Shown here: piece by piece, positions 1 through 11,697 of the stretch | How positions within the stretch are numbered: the first letter of the stretch is position 1 | How the letters are laid out: each line of letters opens with the position of its first letter | NCBI GenBank assembly: GCA_905182985.1 | Contig: CAJJDN010000064.1 | Coordinates: 251,895 to 315,894 of the forward strand | Direction of reading: 5' to 3' | Source: Paramecium sonneborni | Taxonomy: Eukaryota > Ciliophora > Oligohymenophorea > Peniculida > Parameciidae | Length of the DNA stretch: 64,000 bases | Position numbers and translations under genes: made by a program | Notes under the pieces: generated by a model | Told to the model about the DNA's origin: nothing | Databases searched by the model: none | The model's input: the letters and a program-made list of their open reading frames with translations, nothing else

Positions 1-1
1 G

Positions 2-3000
2 AATGGGTAGTTTAATTTATAAATGGTTTTAGATATTTGTGTAATTGAATAGCCAGAGAAGAAGACTTATTATTTAGCAGTATATTGTGAGGATTATTGT
101 CGATATAATTTAAAAGCGGTTTATCAAGAGGAATTAATGATGACAAATTGTAAGTATCATAATATATATGAAATAGCTGATGATTTAGAGTTTAAGTTTA
201 ATAGTTCAAGTTGGACAGAAATAATTAGAATAAAAATAAATTAATTAAATTTGAATCCTATAAAACAGGATTAGAATTTAGAAGTATAAGTGTAAGTAAA
301 GAATATTGAGATTTTGTAAGAGTCTTTTTAATCATTTATGAATTTTGGAATGGAAAAGCCAACACAATAAAAACATCAATATAAAGGATAAGATACATTT
401 TCTGGAATTTAAAAGTTTAAGATAAATAGAATAATGGCAAATTAAACTTATACACTTTTAGTAGAAGCATAATAAGGAGCAATTGTGTAGATAAAAACAA
501 GAACTTATGGATAGAAAAGGTTTATTAATGTAGGAGATTCAATAGAAGAAGTATTATAAGAAAATGAATTTGGATTCTATGTATTAAATATTACATCAGA
601 TTAAGAATAATTTTAATTAGGGAAATTGATTTTAAATATTTAATTGATATCTTTTAAAGGTTATACTGAATTATATGTTAATATGGATGAGAATCCAAAA
701 TCTTTAGAAGATTATCATTGGAAATTAAAAGATGGATCAACAGATGATTTAATAATTACAAATGAAGATTTGAATCGTTTAAAAGCTAAAGGATTTTATG
801 CATTTATAGTAATATAAGCAAAAGAATCAAATGCTACATTTGAATTAAAAACTTAGATGTTGAATCCAGATTTAATGGTAATGGAATTGAATAAACCAGC
901 AATTAGTTAGATGAGTAAGTTGAAGTTTCATCAATATAAATTCTTTATAAAAAGCAATAAAAGATAAAGTGTTAGTGTTAGTCTTAGAAATATAAAAGGA
1001 GATGCAGATATAATACTAAAATCATGTTAAGATTTTTGGTCTTGTAAATTTAATTAAGAAGAATATAATAATATAAATGCTATAGATTTAAAAAATAATA
1101 GTAGTGAATAGTAATATTTATATTCTTTAAAGTATTAATGAAATAATATTTAATAGTCCTGGAAATGATATAATAATATTTGATTATTTACCATAAAATT
1201 GTAAAGAATATAAGAATGTTCATATGTGTTTCTATACTATAATGATTATTCCTGGATAAAATAATATTGAAGATGAATTAACATACTCTATTTTAATAAC
1301 AACAAAGCAAGATTCAATTATATTGAAAGAAAATGCACCAATTAAATAATTTGTATTTCATGAATTCTATAATTACTATAAATTTATAGTGAATGATAAT
1401 GATCATATAAAAAGACTTTTTATCTAATTAACTCCTATTTAAGGTTAACCAAAGATATTTTCATCTAAGAGTGAAATATATCCTTCAAAAGAACAAAATG
1501 ATAATCAAGGTGTTCATAATTTAATTACTTATGGAGATAAAGACAATAAAGAATCAATTAATGGAAGTATTTATATTGGAGTTTATGGTGAAACAGCTAG
1601 TTAATATATTATTACTGCAATTATATTCAGAAAATAAGATGATTGGGGAACAATTGGAAAATATGCACATTAATATATTTAACTTATAGAAGGTTAGCCA
1701 CAAGAAATTACAACTAATTATTCATAGGATATTTAATTATTCAAAATTGATTTAACTGGATATAATGATAAAGAAACAGTTAAAGTGTATATGAGAGTTA
1801 ATTCAGGCTAATTTTGGATGTTTGGATTTGATCATCCAGAAGTTGATATAAATAAAGCATTTTTAAAAGGATAAAATAAATTAGTACTTTAATTATCAAA
1901 CTCATAAAAACTTCCATAATATTTGTTTGTTAGAGTTCAAACTAATTCTTCCACTTCATATCCTCCATATTCATATTCAATAAATTATAGAGTTAATTCA
2001 TAACCTATTGAATTGGTTATAGGAGATAATTATTAAGGTTTTATTGAAAGTTCTGAGAAACTACCTTTTTTTGTCAATATTTATAAAGAAGAAGATATTT
2101 ATATCTTTCTCCATGTTGAAAATACTGATCAATCTATTTTATCAGCTACTATTTTTGTTTAAGATGATATTATTAATATGAATTCATAAAGTAAGATAAT
2201 TACTGCTAATTAACTTAAATATAAAAAATGTAAAAAGACTGAAGAAATAGTTTCATGTTAAATTACTATTCTTATAGAATCTAATTAAGATTCTCACTTT
2301 TCGTTATTGATTTCAAAACCCTCATCAATCATAAAACTTTATAATGAAGAATCAATTACAAAAACAATAACAAATGATTATGATTATTTTACATTTTTAT
2401 TAACTGAAGAAACAGAGATAGCAATATATTCTCCTACAGCTAATATTAGAATCTTGGCCAATATTATATAAATAGATTCACCAACAATAGATTAATTCCC
2501 AACTAATGATGATAATTCATAATTTTAATCATTAAATGATTTAATTGAAATAGAAAGTTCACTCTTTATCTCATTGGATGAAATAAAAAAGGCAAATTGT
2601 GATCATATTGTTTGTTATGCTGCAATCACTTGTACTCTTGCAGATCCATCTAATTAAATGAATCAAGAGTATACTATCATTCGAACTTCAGGAGCATTTA
2701 AACTTTTTGAAGGTTTTGTTTATTAAGGAAAAATTAAAAAAGATTAAATTAAATATTTTAAAGTTACTGATGTCAATGAAGCTACTGGTTTATAAATTAT
2801 TGTTACTACTTCAGAAAAGAATTAAATACTTTTGATGGCAAGTATTAATTAAATGCCTACTTAATAATCTCATGATTTTACTTCTAGTTTCAATTTTGGA
2901 GACTATATAATTATTCCTCCAAAAAAAGATTCTTTTTAAATTGTCACATATTAGTATTTATTTAATATTTACATTATATAGTATTGGTGTTTTGGCTTAT

Positions 3001-5148
3001 TAAGAAGTATCCATATCAATATAAGTTAAAATGGGACTTTCACGCTTTTATCATATTAAAATTTAAAAACCATTTCTTACTACTTTACCTGAAGGCTCTA
3101 GAACTTATTTAACATTTTTTAATAGCATTTTAGGTGATCTAAGTATTCTAATTAGTTCTAATGTACTAAACCAATACTTAAGACCAAAAATACTTATTAG
3201 TACATATTAAATTAATCAATTATCAGAAGTCATGAATTCTATATAAACAAAGTATGTTTAATTATATATTATTTAGTTATTATTGGAAAATGGATGATTA
3301 TTATCTCTAAATTACAAGTGATTAATAGAATTATTGTACTAATTGTTATTATATGATTTATTTGGAAAATAGTTATTATGAAATTTAATTAACTATTACA
3401 ATTAATCAACAAGATTCTCCAATATATTTATTGGATAATGTAGAGTTAAAAAATTAACTTAAAACTAATTAGTCTTAGCGCTATATTTATTATCCAAGAA
3501 ACATGAATGATTTCTATATGAATGTAACTGTTTTTAAAGGTTAAATTTATTTATTCGATCAAAAAGATGGTTCAGATATTGAATATTCTCATCATCTACT
3601 TACTCTTAGTGAATAAGATGGATTATATGATTATTTAAATAATTAATTAGCTAGCCGTGAAGGAATTCATGCTAATCGAAGTTTATATATAAATCATGTC
3701 AAAGAGAAAAACAATCTCTCCTATTATGATTTTAAAGTGTTTTCTAATTTCACAAATGAATCAATCTATTAAATTGAAATTATAGATATATATTAAGCTA
3801 TTGAATTAAAAATAGGGTAACCATAAAAGTTTAAGATCACTTCATAAAATAAGGTATAATTGTACTTTGTTATCCCTGAAGGGACTAATGATTTTAATGA
3901 TAATTACTATTCAATTACAATTGAAATTCATACCTATTATAAATCATAGATATATAATTTTATGCCTGAATTCACTTTGAAACAGGATAGATATAATAAC
4001 CTTGACCTACTCTCCAATTATCATGATTTCGTTGATGCTCAATTATCTATTTTACAAGAATTAGATAATTTAATTTATATTTAAATACCTAGCATACCAG
4101 GACTCTATTTTCTTACCCTAAATCCAAAAGAAATTAATCATTTTTCATACTCTATTACTTTAGGAAACAAAGATTATGACATATTAACACCAAAATCATA
4201 GAGATTAGTAAAAGCCAAAGTAGGAGAATAAAAGATATGGGAAATTCATCTCTATTAAACCTCTTAGCTTTTTGTGCAAATTTAATTATGTGGTGGAATC
4301 GTCAATGTATTTGGAAGTTCCTCCAGAGATGAGCTCAGTATGGGATTTTTTAAAGATAAAATTGAACACATTTAAAATAAATAATTAATTGGTATCATTC
4401 CATCTGTAATTCCTCATATTTATTATTTAAATACTTAAACTATTAAAAGTACTACATAAGATGATTCTGTTTCATATATATTGAGACTTGACATCCTATA
4501 ATAAGATACTAATATACCAATTGATCATTTTTATCCAGGGGATGATGGAGAGTTTAAAATCTTAATGATTTCAAATGAGTTGCAATTTTAATTCTCCCCT
4601 ATATAATCTTCTGGAAAGTCTAGTTAGGATTATTCATTAGAAAGCATCACTTATACTTTTTTATATTAAAAGCAAAAATAAAATGATAATTCAACATTTG
4701 ATAAATGTAAACCCTACACAAACTACCAATCACAACATTATAAAAAAATTGATCATGAAGCTTAAAAAACATTATCTCAAAAAATTAAAATAGAAGAACA
4801 TGATATTGAAAAATTACTAGCTACAATTTAAGCTACTGGTAAAAATATGTATTATATATTCTAGTAAATGTCAAAACCAATAATTATGAGAGATTATCAT
4901 TAACTTACTATTATAAGGTAAAAATTTTAGAATCAAATACTCTATCTAATGATCCCTTGAAAGGGTATTTTATTATAATACTTGCAGTCTTATTTTTCTT
5001 ATTTTTCATTTTGGCCATGAAGTACAGAAATCTTAGATTAATGTAAATATTTTATTAATTATATAGTGCCAAATTTGATGCCTATACATAAGAGCCTAAA
5101 TAAGAATATGAACAATAGATTGAAATGAATTATTCAAATTTTAAGTGA
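2..5148 (+). CDS. Giant single-pass membrane protein, 5' end missing
   Basis: The frame is open from the window edge to TGA at 5146-5148 once TAA/TAG are read as Gln and four small introns are removed (1132-1156, 2954-2981, 3252-3276, 4839-4864). About 1,680 residues are visible. The product is rich in beta-type sequence with many Asn, Gln, Tyr and Ser residues. Near the C-terminus it has one strongly hydrophobic segment (about 4966-5025, IIILAVLFFLFFILAM), followed by a short charged tail. This fits a type I surface protein with a large ectodomain and a tail of about 40 residues. No signal peptide is visible; the Met at 23 is not followed by one, so the true start probably lies upstream of the window. 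I recognise no named domain. Repeated beta-sandwich (PPC-like) modules are a guess from the sequence texture only. Confidence 0.8.
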
Positions 5149-5235
5149 TTTGCAGCATTGTGAATTAAAATTTATATAAATTATAATTATTTAATTCCAA
5201 AAATAAATCAGTTGAACTAATTATTTGAAAGAATA

Positions 5236-5499
5236 ATGCTACATTCATTTAAATAATATATAAAGATTTTTAAATTAATAAAAATCTAAATGAATCTCTA
5301 AAAGTTCAACTAAATAACAGATGTTGCATCAAAATTTTGGAAAAAGGAACTTCTTAAATCAAATAAAATAGAAAAAGAAATATCTACTATTTGTGGTTGT
5401 TATGAATTAGAGCCATCCTTACTAGAGATTTCAACAATGAAAATTCAATAATATTTGGTATTTTAGGAAGAAGAAGCAAATTTATGCAAGAATTCTTGA
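5236..5499 (+). CDS. Short hypothetical ORF (87 aa)
   Basis: This intron-free frame in the ciliate code runs from ATG 5236 to TGA 5497-5499. The composition looks coding: charged residues are mixed with hydrophobic ones, and there is a Cys-Gly-Cys near the middle. It follows the giant membrane-protein gene by 88 nt. A further frame at roughly 5560-5690 (ending AGT TGA) also reads plausibly. The two could be exons of one small gene whose intron I could not place, or remnants of a decayed one. I do not recognise it. Confidence 0.35.
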
Positions 5500-5889
5500 T
5501 TTATTTTAATCATCATTTCAATTTATTTACATATACATATATATATTAATATTTTTTAAATAATCAACAAGAGGAATAAATCATCATTGAATTGCAAACA
5601 AGTATCGAATTACGTAAGACAGTGATGATAAAAGGTTTGGAAGCTAAGATTATCAAATTGAAATTCTTATTTAATTAATAGAGTTGATTTAAATAATTAA
5701 AATAAAATTATTTCTTTCTCTAATCAACATATAATAATTGTTTATTCTATTAATTAGATTAATAGAAAGAAAGTGATATTTTTGTATAAGTATGATATAA
5801 TAAAAATAATTGAAGAATTATTTAAAATAACATAAATATTAATAAAAGTTATTTTAACATTCATATTCAAAAAAATTGATTACAAAAAA
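5500..5889. other. AT-rich stretch, no firm gene
   Basis: About 390 nt between a small plus-strand ORF and the stop of the minus-strand Q/P-rich gene. It holds a run of TA dinucleotides near 5525-5545 and one short coding-like frame on the plus strand (about 5560-5690). The part after 5700 looks like ordinary intergenic AT-rich DNA. Confidence 0.4.
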
Positions 5890-8466
5890 TCAGTCTTAAG
5901 ATTCTGACATTTAAGAGTCTAATTCTTTATCTGAATGTTATTGGTCATCATCATCATCATTAAGATCGTCTTCTTCATGAATTTTTTCTGCATAAAGTGA
6001 CTCAGTTTTATGTTAAATACCAACAAGTTTTTCTAAATCCATGATTCTTTTATGTGAGAAGAGAATAGATTATCTAAATTAATATATAAGAGCATTACTA
6101 AATTTATAGTTTTTCTCTATTTAAAGCTTCAATTTCTCTCATAAGTTTATAATTTTCATTTTTTTCTTCATGCAATTTTTCTTTGAGTTTTCCATGAAAA
6201 ACTTTGAGCATAGGTTATAATTCTCTGATATTAGTAATATTATCATTATTGATTTTTTCATTCATAGCTTTTAATTCTTCCTAGATTTGGAATAGATTGA
6301 TTACTTCAGTTTTTTTAATTAATTCTTTATACTCGGCTAATGAATCTTAAAGCTATTTGATAGATGTAGTATAAAGTGTACTCATAGCAGCTACATTATC
6401 ACTTGCACTCATTCTGGTTTTGTATTTTTCATCTAGGTTAACAAATTATTTGGATTTCTCATCATAGATATCTGGAGGTTCATATAATTATCCCATTCCA
6501 GCTCTGGCAAGTACATGAGATACAGATTTACTGACTTCATCTCCTTGGAGAAGCTAAGCTGTTACATTATCAAACCTTAAGAGATTTTTAATTAGTGAGC
6601 ATAATGTCTTTTGGGAGGTAAGGACCATTATTCTATCCAAGATTGAGACTGTATAATCCTCCTTGTTTACTTGGCTTTTCTTAAGTTTTCATTATTAATA
6701 ATAATAAAAATAATATTTTAATATCTCATTAGAATATAGAGTCTTTAAAGTAGTTTTCTTTTGTTCTTTAGGTTTATTGATGAGTAGTATTTTATGGTCG
6801 TTTTTCATAAACTGATCTTTGGATTCCTTTTTTTTATTGATCTTTAGATGGGATATCAAACTAATCTTATTTTTGATTATATAGGTCAGGATCATATGAT
6901 TTTGGTATGAAAGGAGCTCTTTTTGGATATTGGATTGGTTCTGATAGTTTATCTCTAATCTAAGTGTAATATTGATTAGTTTAGTACATTCTCACTATCA
7001 TAATTATTAATATGATAGTTGGGTGTATCATATTCAGATGGATGTTTATTAGTCTATTAAAAATCAGGATGATTTGGATATTTCATAGGAGGTCTTTAAT
7101 AATAGTATTTTTAATCTTATTAATCCTCTATGGAATCTCTATAATACTATTCTGGGATAAATGGAGGAGGTCTAGATTAAGGTGGATGAGGTAATAAAGG
7201 TGGTTATTATGGATTAATTGGATGTTATTATAAATGATTATGTTATGGTAATTAAGGTATTTATGATACTTATGGTGGTAATTAAGGACGTAAATTAGGA
7301 GGGAATTTATTAATTGGAGGAATATTTTAGTAATCATGTGGTAGAGGTAGAGATGGTGGTGGTGGTGGTGAATCAAATTATGGATGAGGTGGTGGTGGTG
7401 GTTAAGGTGAATTTAAAGGAATTGAATGATGATATTATGTTGGAGGAGGCATAGTCATAGTAGGAAAGTCTTTTGGAGTATAATTAAAAGGTTATAAAGG
7501 AAGATGAGGAGGTGGAGGTGGTATTGGAATTTCTGTTGGTTTATTCAATATTCTTGGAGGTGATTATTATGGTTATGATCTTATTGAAGTTAATGGAACT
7601 TATTGATATTATTAAAATGATAATTGTGGTAATGGTGGTGGTGGTGGTGGTGGTAATGATGATGGTTATGGTATTCTAGTCATTTAAGCATTTGTCTGAA
7701 TCAATTATAATTAAGGAGGTCTTGGAATCACAGTCTATTATAAAATTGGAGGTTATTAAATAACTGTTGGAACCATATGTACTTCTTTTGGAGGGGATAA
7801 TCTAACTGTTCTCTCTGGTGATATTGTTTCTGTTGTTACTGGTACATATTCAGTTATTTCATGAGTTACAGGAACTTGAATCTTTTTTATTCTTGTTTCA
7901 TATTCAATTATTTTCTTTTCAACCGGAATATATTCTGTAATTGTTTCAGGCTATAAATTGGTAAAGTCTGATAAAGATTACTGTTATTAAATCATTAAGT
8001 CTTGTCTTGCTTATTCTGATTATGCTGTTTAATTCATCATCACATTCTGCAACTAATTTTACAATAAATAATTATGATGATGCATCTAAAGCATCTATTA
8101 AAATTATTCATTCCACTATTATTACATTATTTATTGTTATAGATTCTATGATAATTAATTTTATCTTATTTTTTGATCATCGTTTTAATATTATGGTTAT
8201 TATTATAATTAAGGTACTCCTCCCTATTATTATTAAAACTGCTATTGTTATTATTACTAATATTATTATTGTTGTTGCATCTAATAATTTTGATTAGATT
8301 GTATCATTTAAGGTGGATAGAATGTAATTGGTTGTGGTTTAATACTCATTTGAGATGGCTACTAAATCTATTGTGAATCAGGAGTATAACTTGTTTATTG
8401 AGGTAGTTGAGCCATTTGTTACATTTGTTACATTTGTTATTGTTACTGTTAATTAAATTAAATCAT
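5890..8466 (-). CDS. Gln/Pro-rich protein with alveolin-like segment and C-terminal coiled coil
   Basis: Read on the minus strand from ATG at 8466 to TGA at 5890-5892. Regions in order: a Gln-rich N-terminus (much of 8020-8460; many Gln are TAA/TAG). Next, at 7840-7960, a short Val/Pro/Glu segment with phrases such as EYIPVEKKIIEYET and ITEYVPV, resembling the EKIVEVP-type repeats of alveolins, the cortical and inner-membrane-complex proteins of alveolates. Then a long proline-rich stretch with runs of five to seven Pro (about 7100-7680), like a profilin- or SH3-binding region. Last, a charged coiled-coil part ending in an acidic tail of several Asp. A 25-nt intron lies near 6090. Exon joins near 6700 were not resolved. 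A structural role in the cell cortex is an inference from the alveolin-like part. Alternative in-frame Met codons lie shortly after 8466. Confidence 0.7.
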
Positions 8467-8591
8467 GCTTTTGCTTAGTTAAATATTTTTGTTATAAAAT
8501 ATAAACTCATATTGTGTTATAGTTATATATGTTTATAAAAGTATTAGTTAATCATATTATCTCTCTTTCTCTATTTATAATATTTATAATA

Positions 8592-10680
8592 ATGAAAAAA
8601 GACCGTCAATCATTACTCTCAAATGAACCTTTTAAAATAGGTGAAAACCCCTATAAGGCTTTCTTAGTATTAAGATAGCCTCAATTAGATGAACCTGAGA
8701 AGCCCTAACTTGTTCATTAGATCAACGAACATACAGTCTAAGCTAAGGATTAATAGTACTAGTTTAGTGGAATCTTTGCAAATAAGAACTCTAACGAAGA
8801 CATTTACAAAGCAGTATTTAGGGATTTAATTTCACATTTTTTGGCAGGAGAGTCTCATATGATATAAATCTTAGGAGAACGACATTCAGGAAAAGCTACT
8901 TTAGCTATTGGAAATATGAGAAATCCAGGACTGGTATTACTTATTATGTAGGAGATCTTTAATTTTATTGAAGAGAAATTTCTTGAAAACAACATCACTA
9001 TTAAAATGAGTGCATTTGAGTTTGACGAAACTGGTTTCAAAGATTTATTAGTTTTAGACTCTTAACCCTTTATGCCAGTCTTTTAAAATGGTTAAAACTA
9101 ATTACTTGGTATTCCGGAAGTTATCATTGATAATTATCTATTGGGAATGAAAATATTAAGAATTGCTATGGTCAATCTTATAAATAAAGAATAGAATATA
9201 CTTAGTTAAAAATTTGTTGATAGACATAAACGAACTAATTTTATTATAGAATTAAAAGCTGAAATTAGTCCAAATGATGATATCAAAGAATAGGTGATCA
9301 TTTCTAAACTTAAAATTGTTAAGTTTAGTGGAACTTTTGAATTTGGATAAATCTATAAAACAATGGCTGATTTAACTACAAAAAGAAGAAAACATGTTGA
9401 TGTCCCATTCAAAAGTGTAGAATTATTAGATTATTTTCGAGATTACTTGTTGAATTAAAAATAAACTGTTTTTGTCTGTATTAATAGTGATAGCGTTGAA
9501 ACTGTTAAATTAGGTTCACTTATTGGATAAATAATGAATAAATCTTAATTCCTGACCTTTTCCATTTATTAATAAAATGCATAATTAAAAGACATAATGA
9601 GTAATCAATATGAATCATTGAATTTATTTCATAAAGAGTTTAGTTAATATAATGAGAGCAAGAAAGAGAGAGGCAAGATAATCTTTAGCATTTTAATTGG
9701 AATGGCAAATCTATATAAAATGATGTTAAAATTATTTGATTAAGCAAGTGAAATTAAATATAAATTAAATTGCTTATATTCATAAGTGATTAGTTTTCAT
9801 TGTTCCAAATATAATAATATAATTAATACAGAGGATTGTAAAGAATTCTATTTAGCTAAAATTTAATTATATGCAATTGAGCAAGTGTAAACAGTTGAAT
9901 TGACTTGTTAATCAATGGCAATAGAATTATTAAATGATTTATTTGTTAAGAATTAATAATTAACAAAATTGAGAAAAGAGATGATTCAATTTGGTAAACA
10001 ATTCAATAAACATTAATAATTGTCTTAATATGATTTACAAAGACTTAATAATACTCATCAATTGGTGACTAAATTATTAATAATATTTGAATAGCGATTG
10101 GGTTATAATATTCTAAATTAGATTGATTAGAAATATTATTAAATGTTTGATAATGTGCTGGATATAGCATAATTGTATAAAGAAGATGTTTAGATATAAA
10201 ATTAGGACACTTAAAATTAAACTTAGACTTAGACTATAAAAAAGTAGACTTAAATAAATAACACAACAAAGTTTTTTAAACCTACTTTACCAAGTAAAAA
10301 AGAGCCTCCTTAAAGATAGAGATTCACTGATGTAGTTTAACAATTATTTCATGATGAAAATACTAAGGAATATTATTCAGCTAAGTCTGTATTTGGATTG
10401 ACAAAAATAAGTGATTAACCATAAATGAGATAAACAGTAAAATCTGAATTATTTGATAAATTATAATCTAGATAAACAAATAATATAAAGGCAATAGTAT
10501 TAGAGGAATAGAAATATCGGTATTAAATAATTTAAATTGTTTAGATTCTTCAGATCAACAGGAGTGGGATTCATTAAAAATTCTTATAGAAGTGGAAGTT
10601 TAAGAGCATAATCATAGATGTTACCAAGAATAGTTTAATTTGAGAGTGTTGACCATACTAATTAGAATTAATAATTTTGA
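8592..10680 (+). CDS. Divergent kinesin-like protein with degenerate P-loop
   Basis: 687 residues, with one 25-nt intron (GTATTAAATAA...TTTAG, about 10519-10543); the spliced length is an exact multiple of three. The N-terminal half keeps a kinesin motor outline: a first strand LVLRQPQ where kinesins have VRxRP, a segment equivalent to FxxVF...(E/D)xxY, then a nucleotide-loop relative at 8874-8900, GERHSGKAT. Active kinesins have GQTGSGKT; here the last Thr/Ser of GxxxxGK[ST] is Ala. Switch I and II positions (near DRHKRTNF and KFSGTFEFG) lack SSRSH and DLAGSE. The C-terminal half is Gln-rich and helical. ATP hydrolysis is probably lost, so it may act as a scaffold or partner of a real motor. 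A true kinesin gene lies two genes downstream on the same strand. The kinesin assignment is inference from motif order. Confidence 0.6.
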
Positions 10681-10753
10681 TTATATAAAGTATATAGATA
10701 ATTTATTTTAGTATTATGAAATAAATAGATATTAATAAATTGATATTAATAAA

Positions 10754-11635
10754 ATGAACATAAATAACTAATTACTAAAGATGGTGTAAGATGTAAATAA
10801 TTAAATATTCAATTATCAGATATAAGTGGTTATCAAAAGTGAATTTGAAATCAAACCAAATTTGGATGACATAGTGAAGATTTTGAAGTAATAGGTGGCC
10901 ATTTTGATTGAATTAGTACAACAATAAAAAGGTGTAGACTATGATCAATTAGAAAAAGCAGTCTAAAAGGCAGAAGCTGAGATTCGAAATCATGTTAGAG
11001 TATGTTCATAAGTAATCTATTAGTTGGAGTAACAAATGAAGTTATATTCGGATAGTTTATAAGAAAAGATTGATTAATTAGAAAAGGAGAAGTTAGAATT
11101 GGCAGAGAAAGTATGAAATGATTGTTAATTTTAAAGAACAAAAATATATTAGCAGTTTAGGAACGAAAGATCTCTTCTCAAAATTAAACAAGAGAATCAA
11201 GTCCTAGTTTGTTTAAAAAATCATACATTTTAGGAAATCAAGTGTATAATAGATAGTAAGTTAATCAATAAGAGGGTTGTGTATCAGTAACTTAGAATTG
11301 TGATAATCAATAAACAAGAGAGAGAAGAAGTTCTGGGACTTAACATTCATATATGATGATGAAGAATATGTAAGAACATTAAATATTGGATAGTCGTGAT
11401 AAAGTAAATATGAATGCTTCATAGGAGAAGGTTAGTGATAAAAGTTCTACTATATTGAAATCTTAAAATAGCACTTCATTATTGAAGATGTACAACATTT
11501 AGAAACTCATCATTAAAAATTAACAGGATAAATAATTGCAACAACTCAAGAAGTAATGTATGTTAACTTATTGAACTTAGCAAAACAATAAATTAGATTT
11601 TAGATGACTCTTAGGCTACTAAAAAGAAACCCTGA
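10754..11635 (+). CDS. Small coiled-coil protein (275 aa)
   Basis: From ATG 10754 to TGA 11633-11635 with two proposed introns, 26 nt (from about 11112) and 28 nt (from about 11555). The spliced length is a multiple of three. The first half is heptad-like and rich in Gln, Glu and Leu, ending in a Lys/Glu coil. The second half is polar, Ser- and Gln-rich, with a few Met clusters, and ends DDSQATKKKP. It lies between a divergent kinesin-like gene (73 nt upstream) and a real kinesin (62 nt downstream), all on the same strand. A link to kinesin function is only suggested by position. No family recognised; the start is the first in-frame ATG of the coding-like frame. Confidence 0.55.
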
Positions 11636-11697
11636 TTTATTAATCGTTATCTCAAAATATAATTTATACCGTTCAATTATTTTAAATTTAAACTCAA

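Noticed and set aside
7128..7376. A minus-strand frame starting with a run of histidines
   Set aside because: It is the wrong frame of the proline codon runs in the Q/P-rich gene; the neighbouring frame gives a continuous protein.
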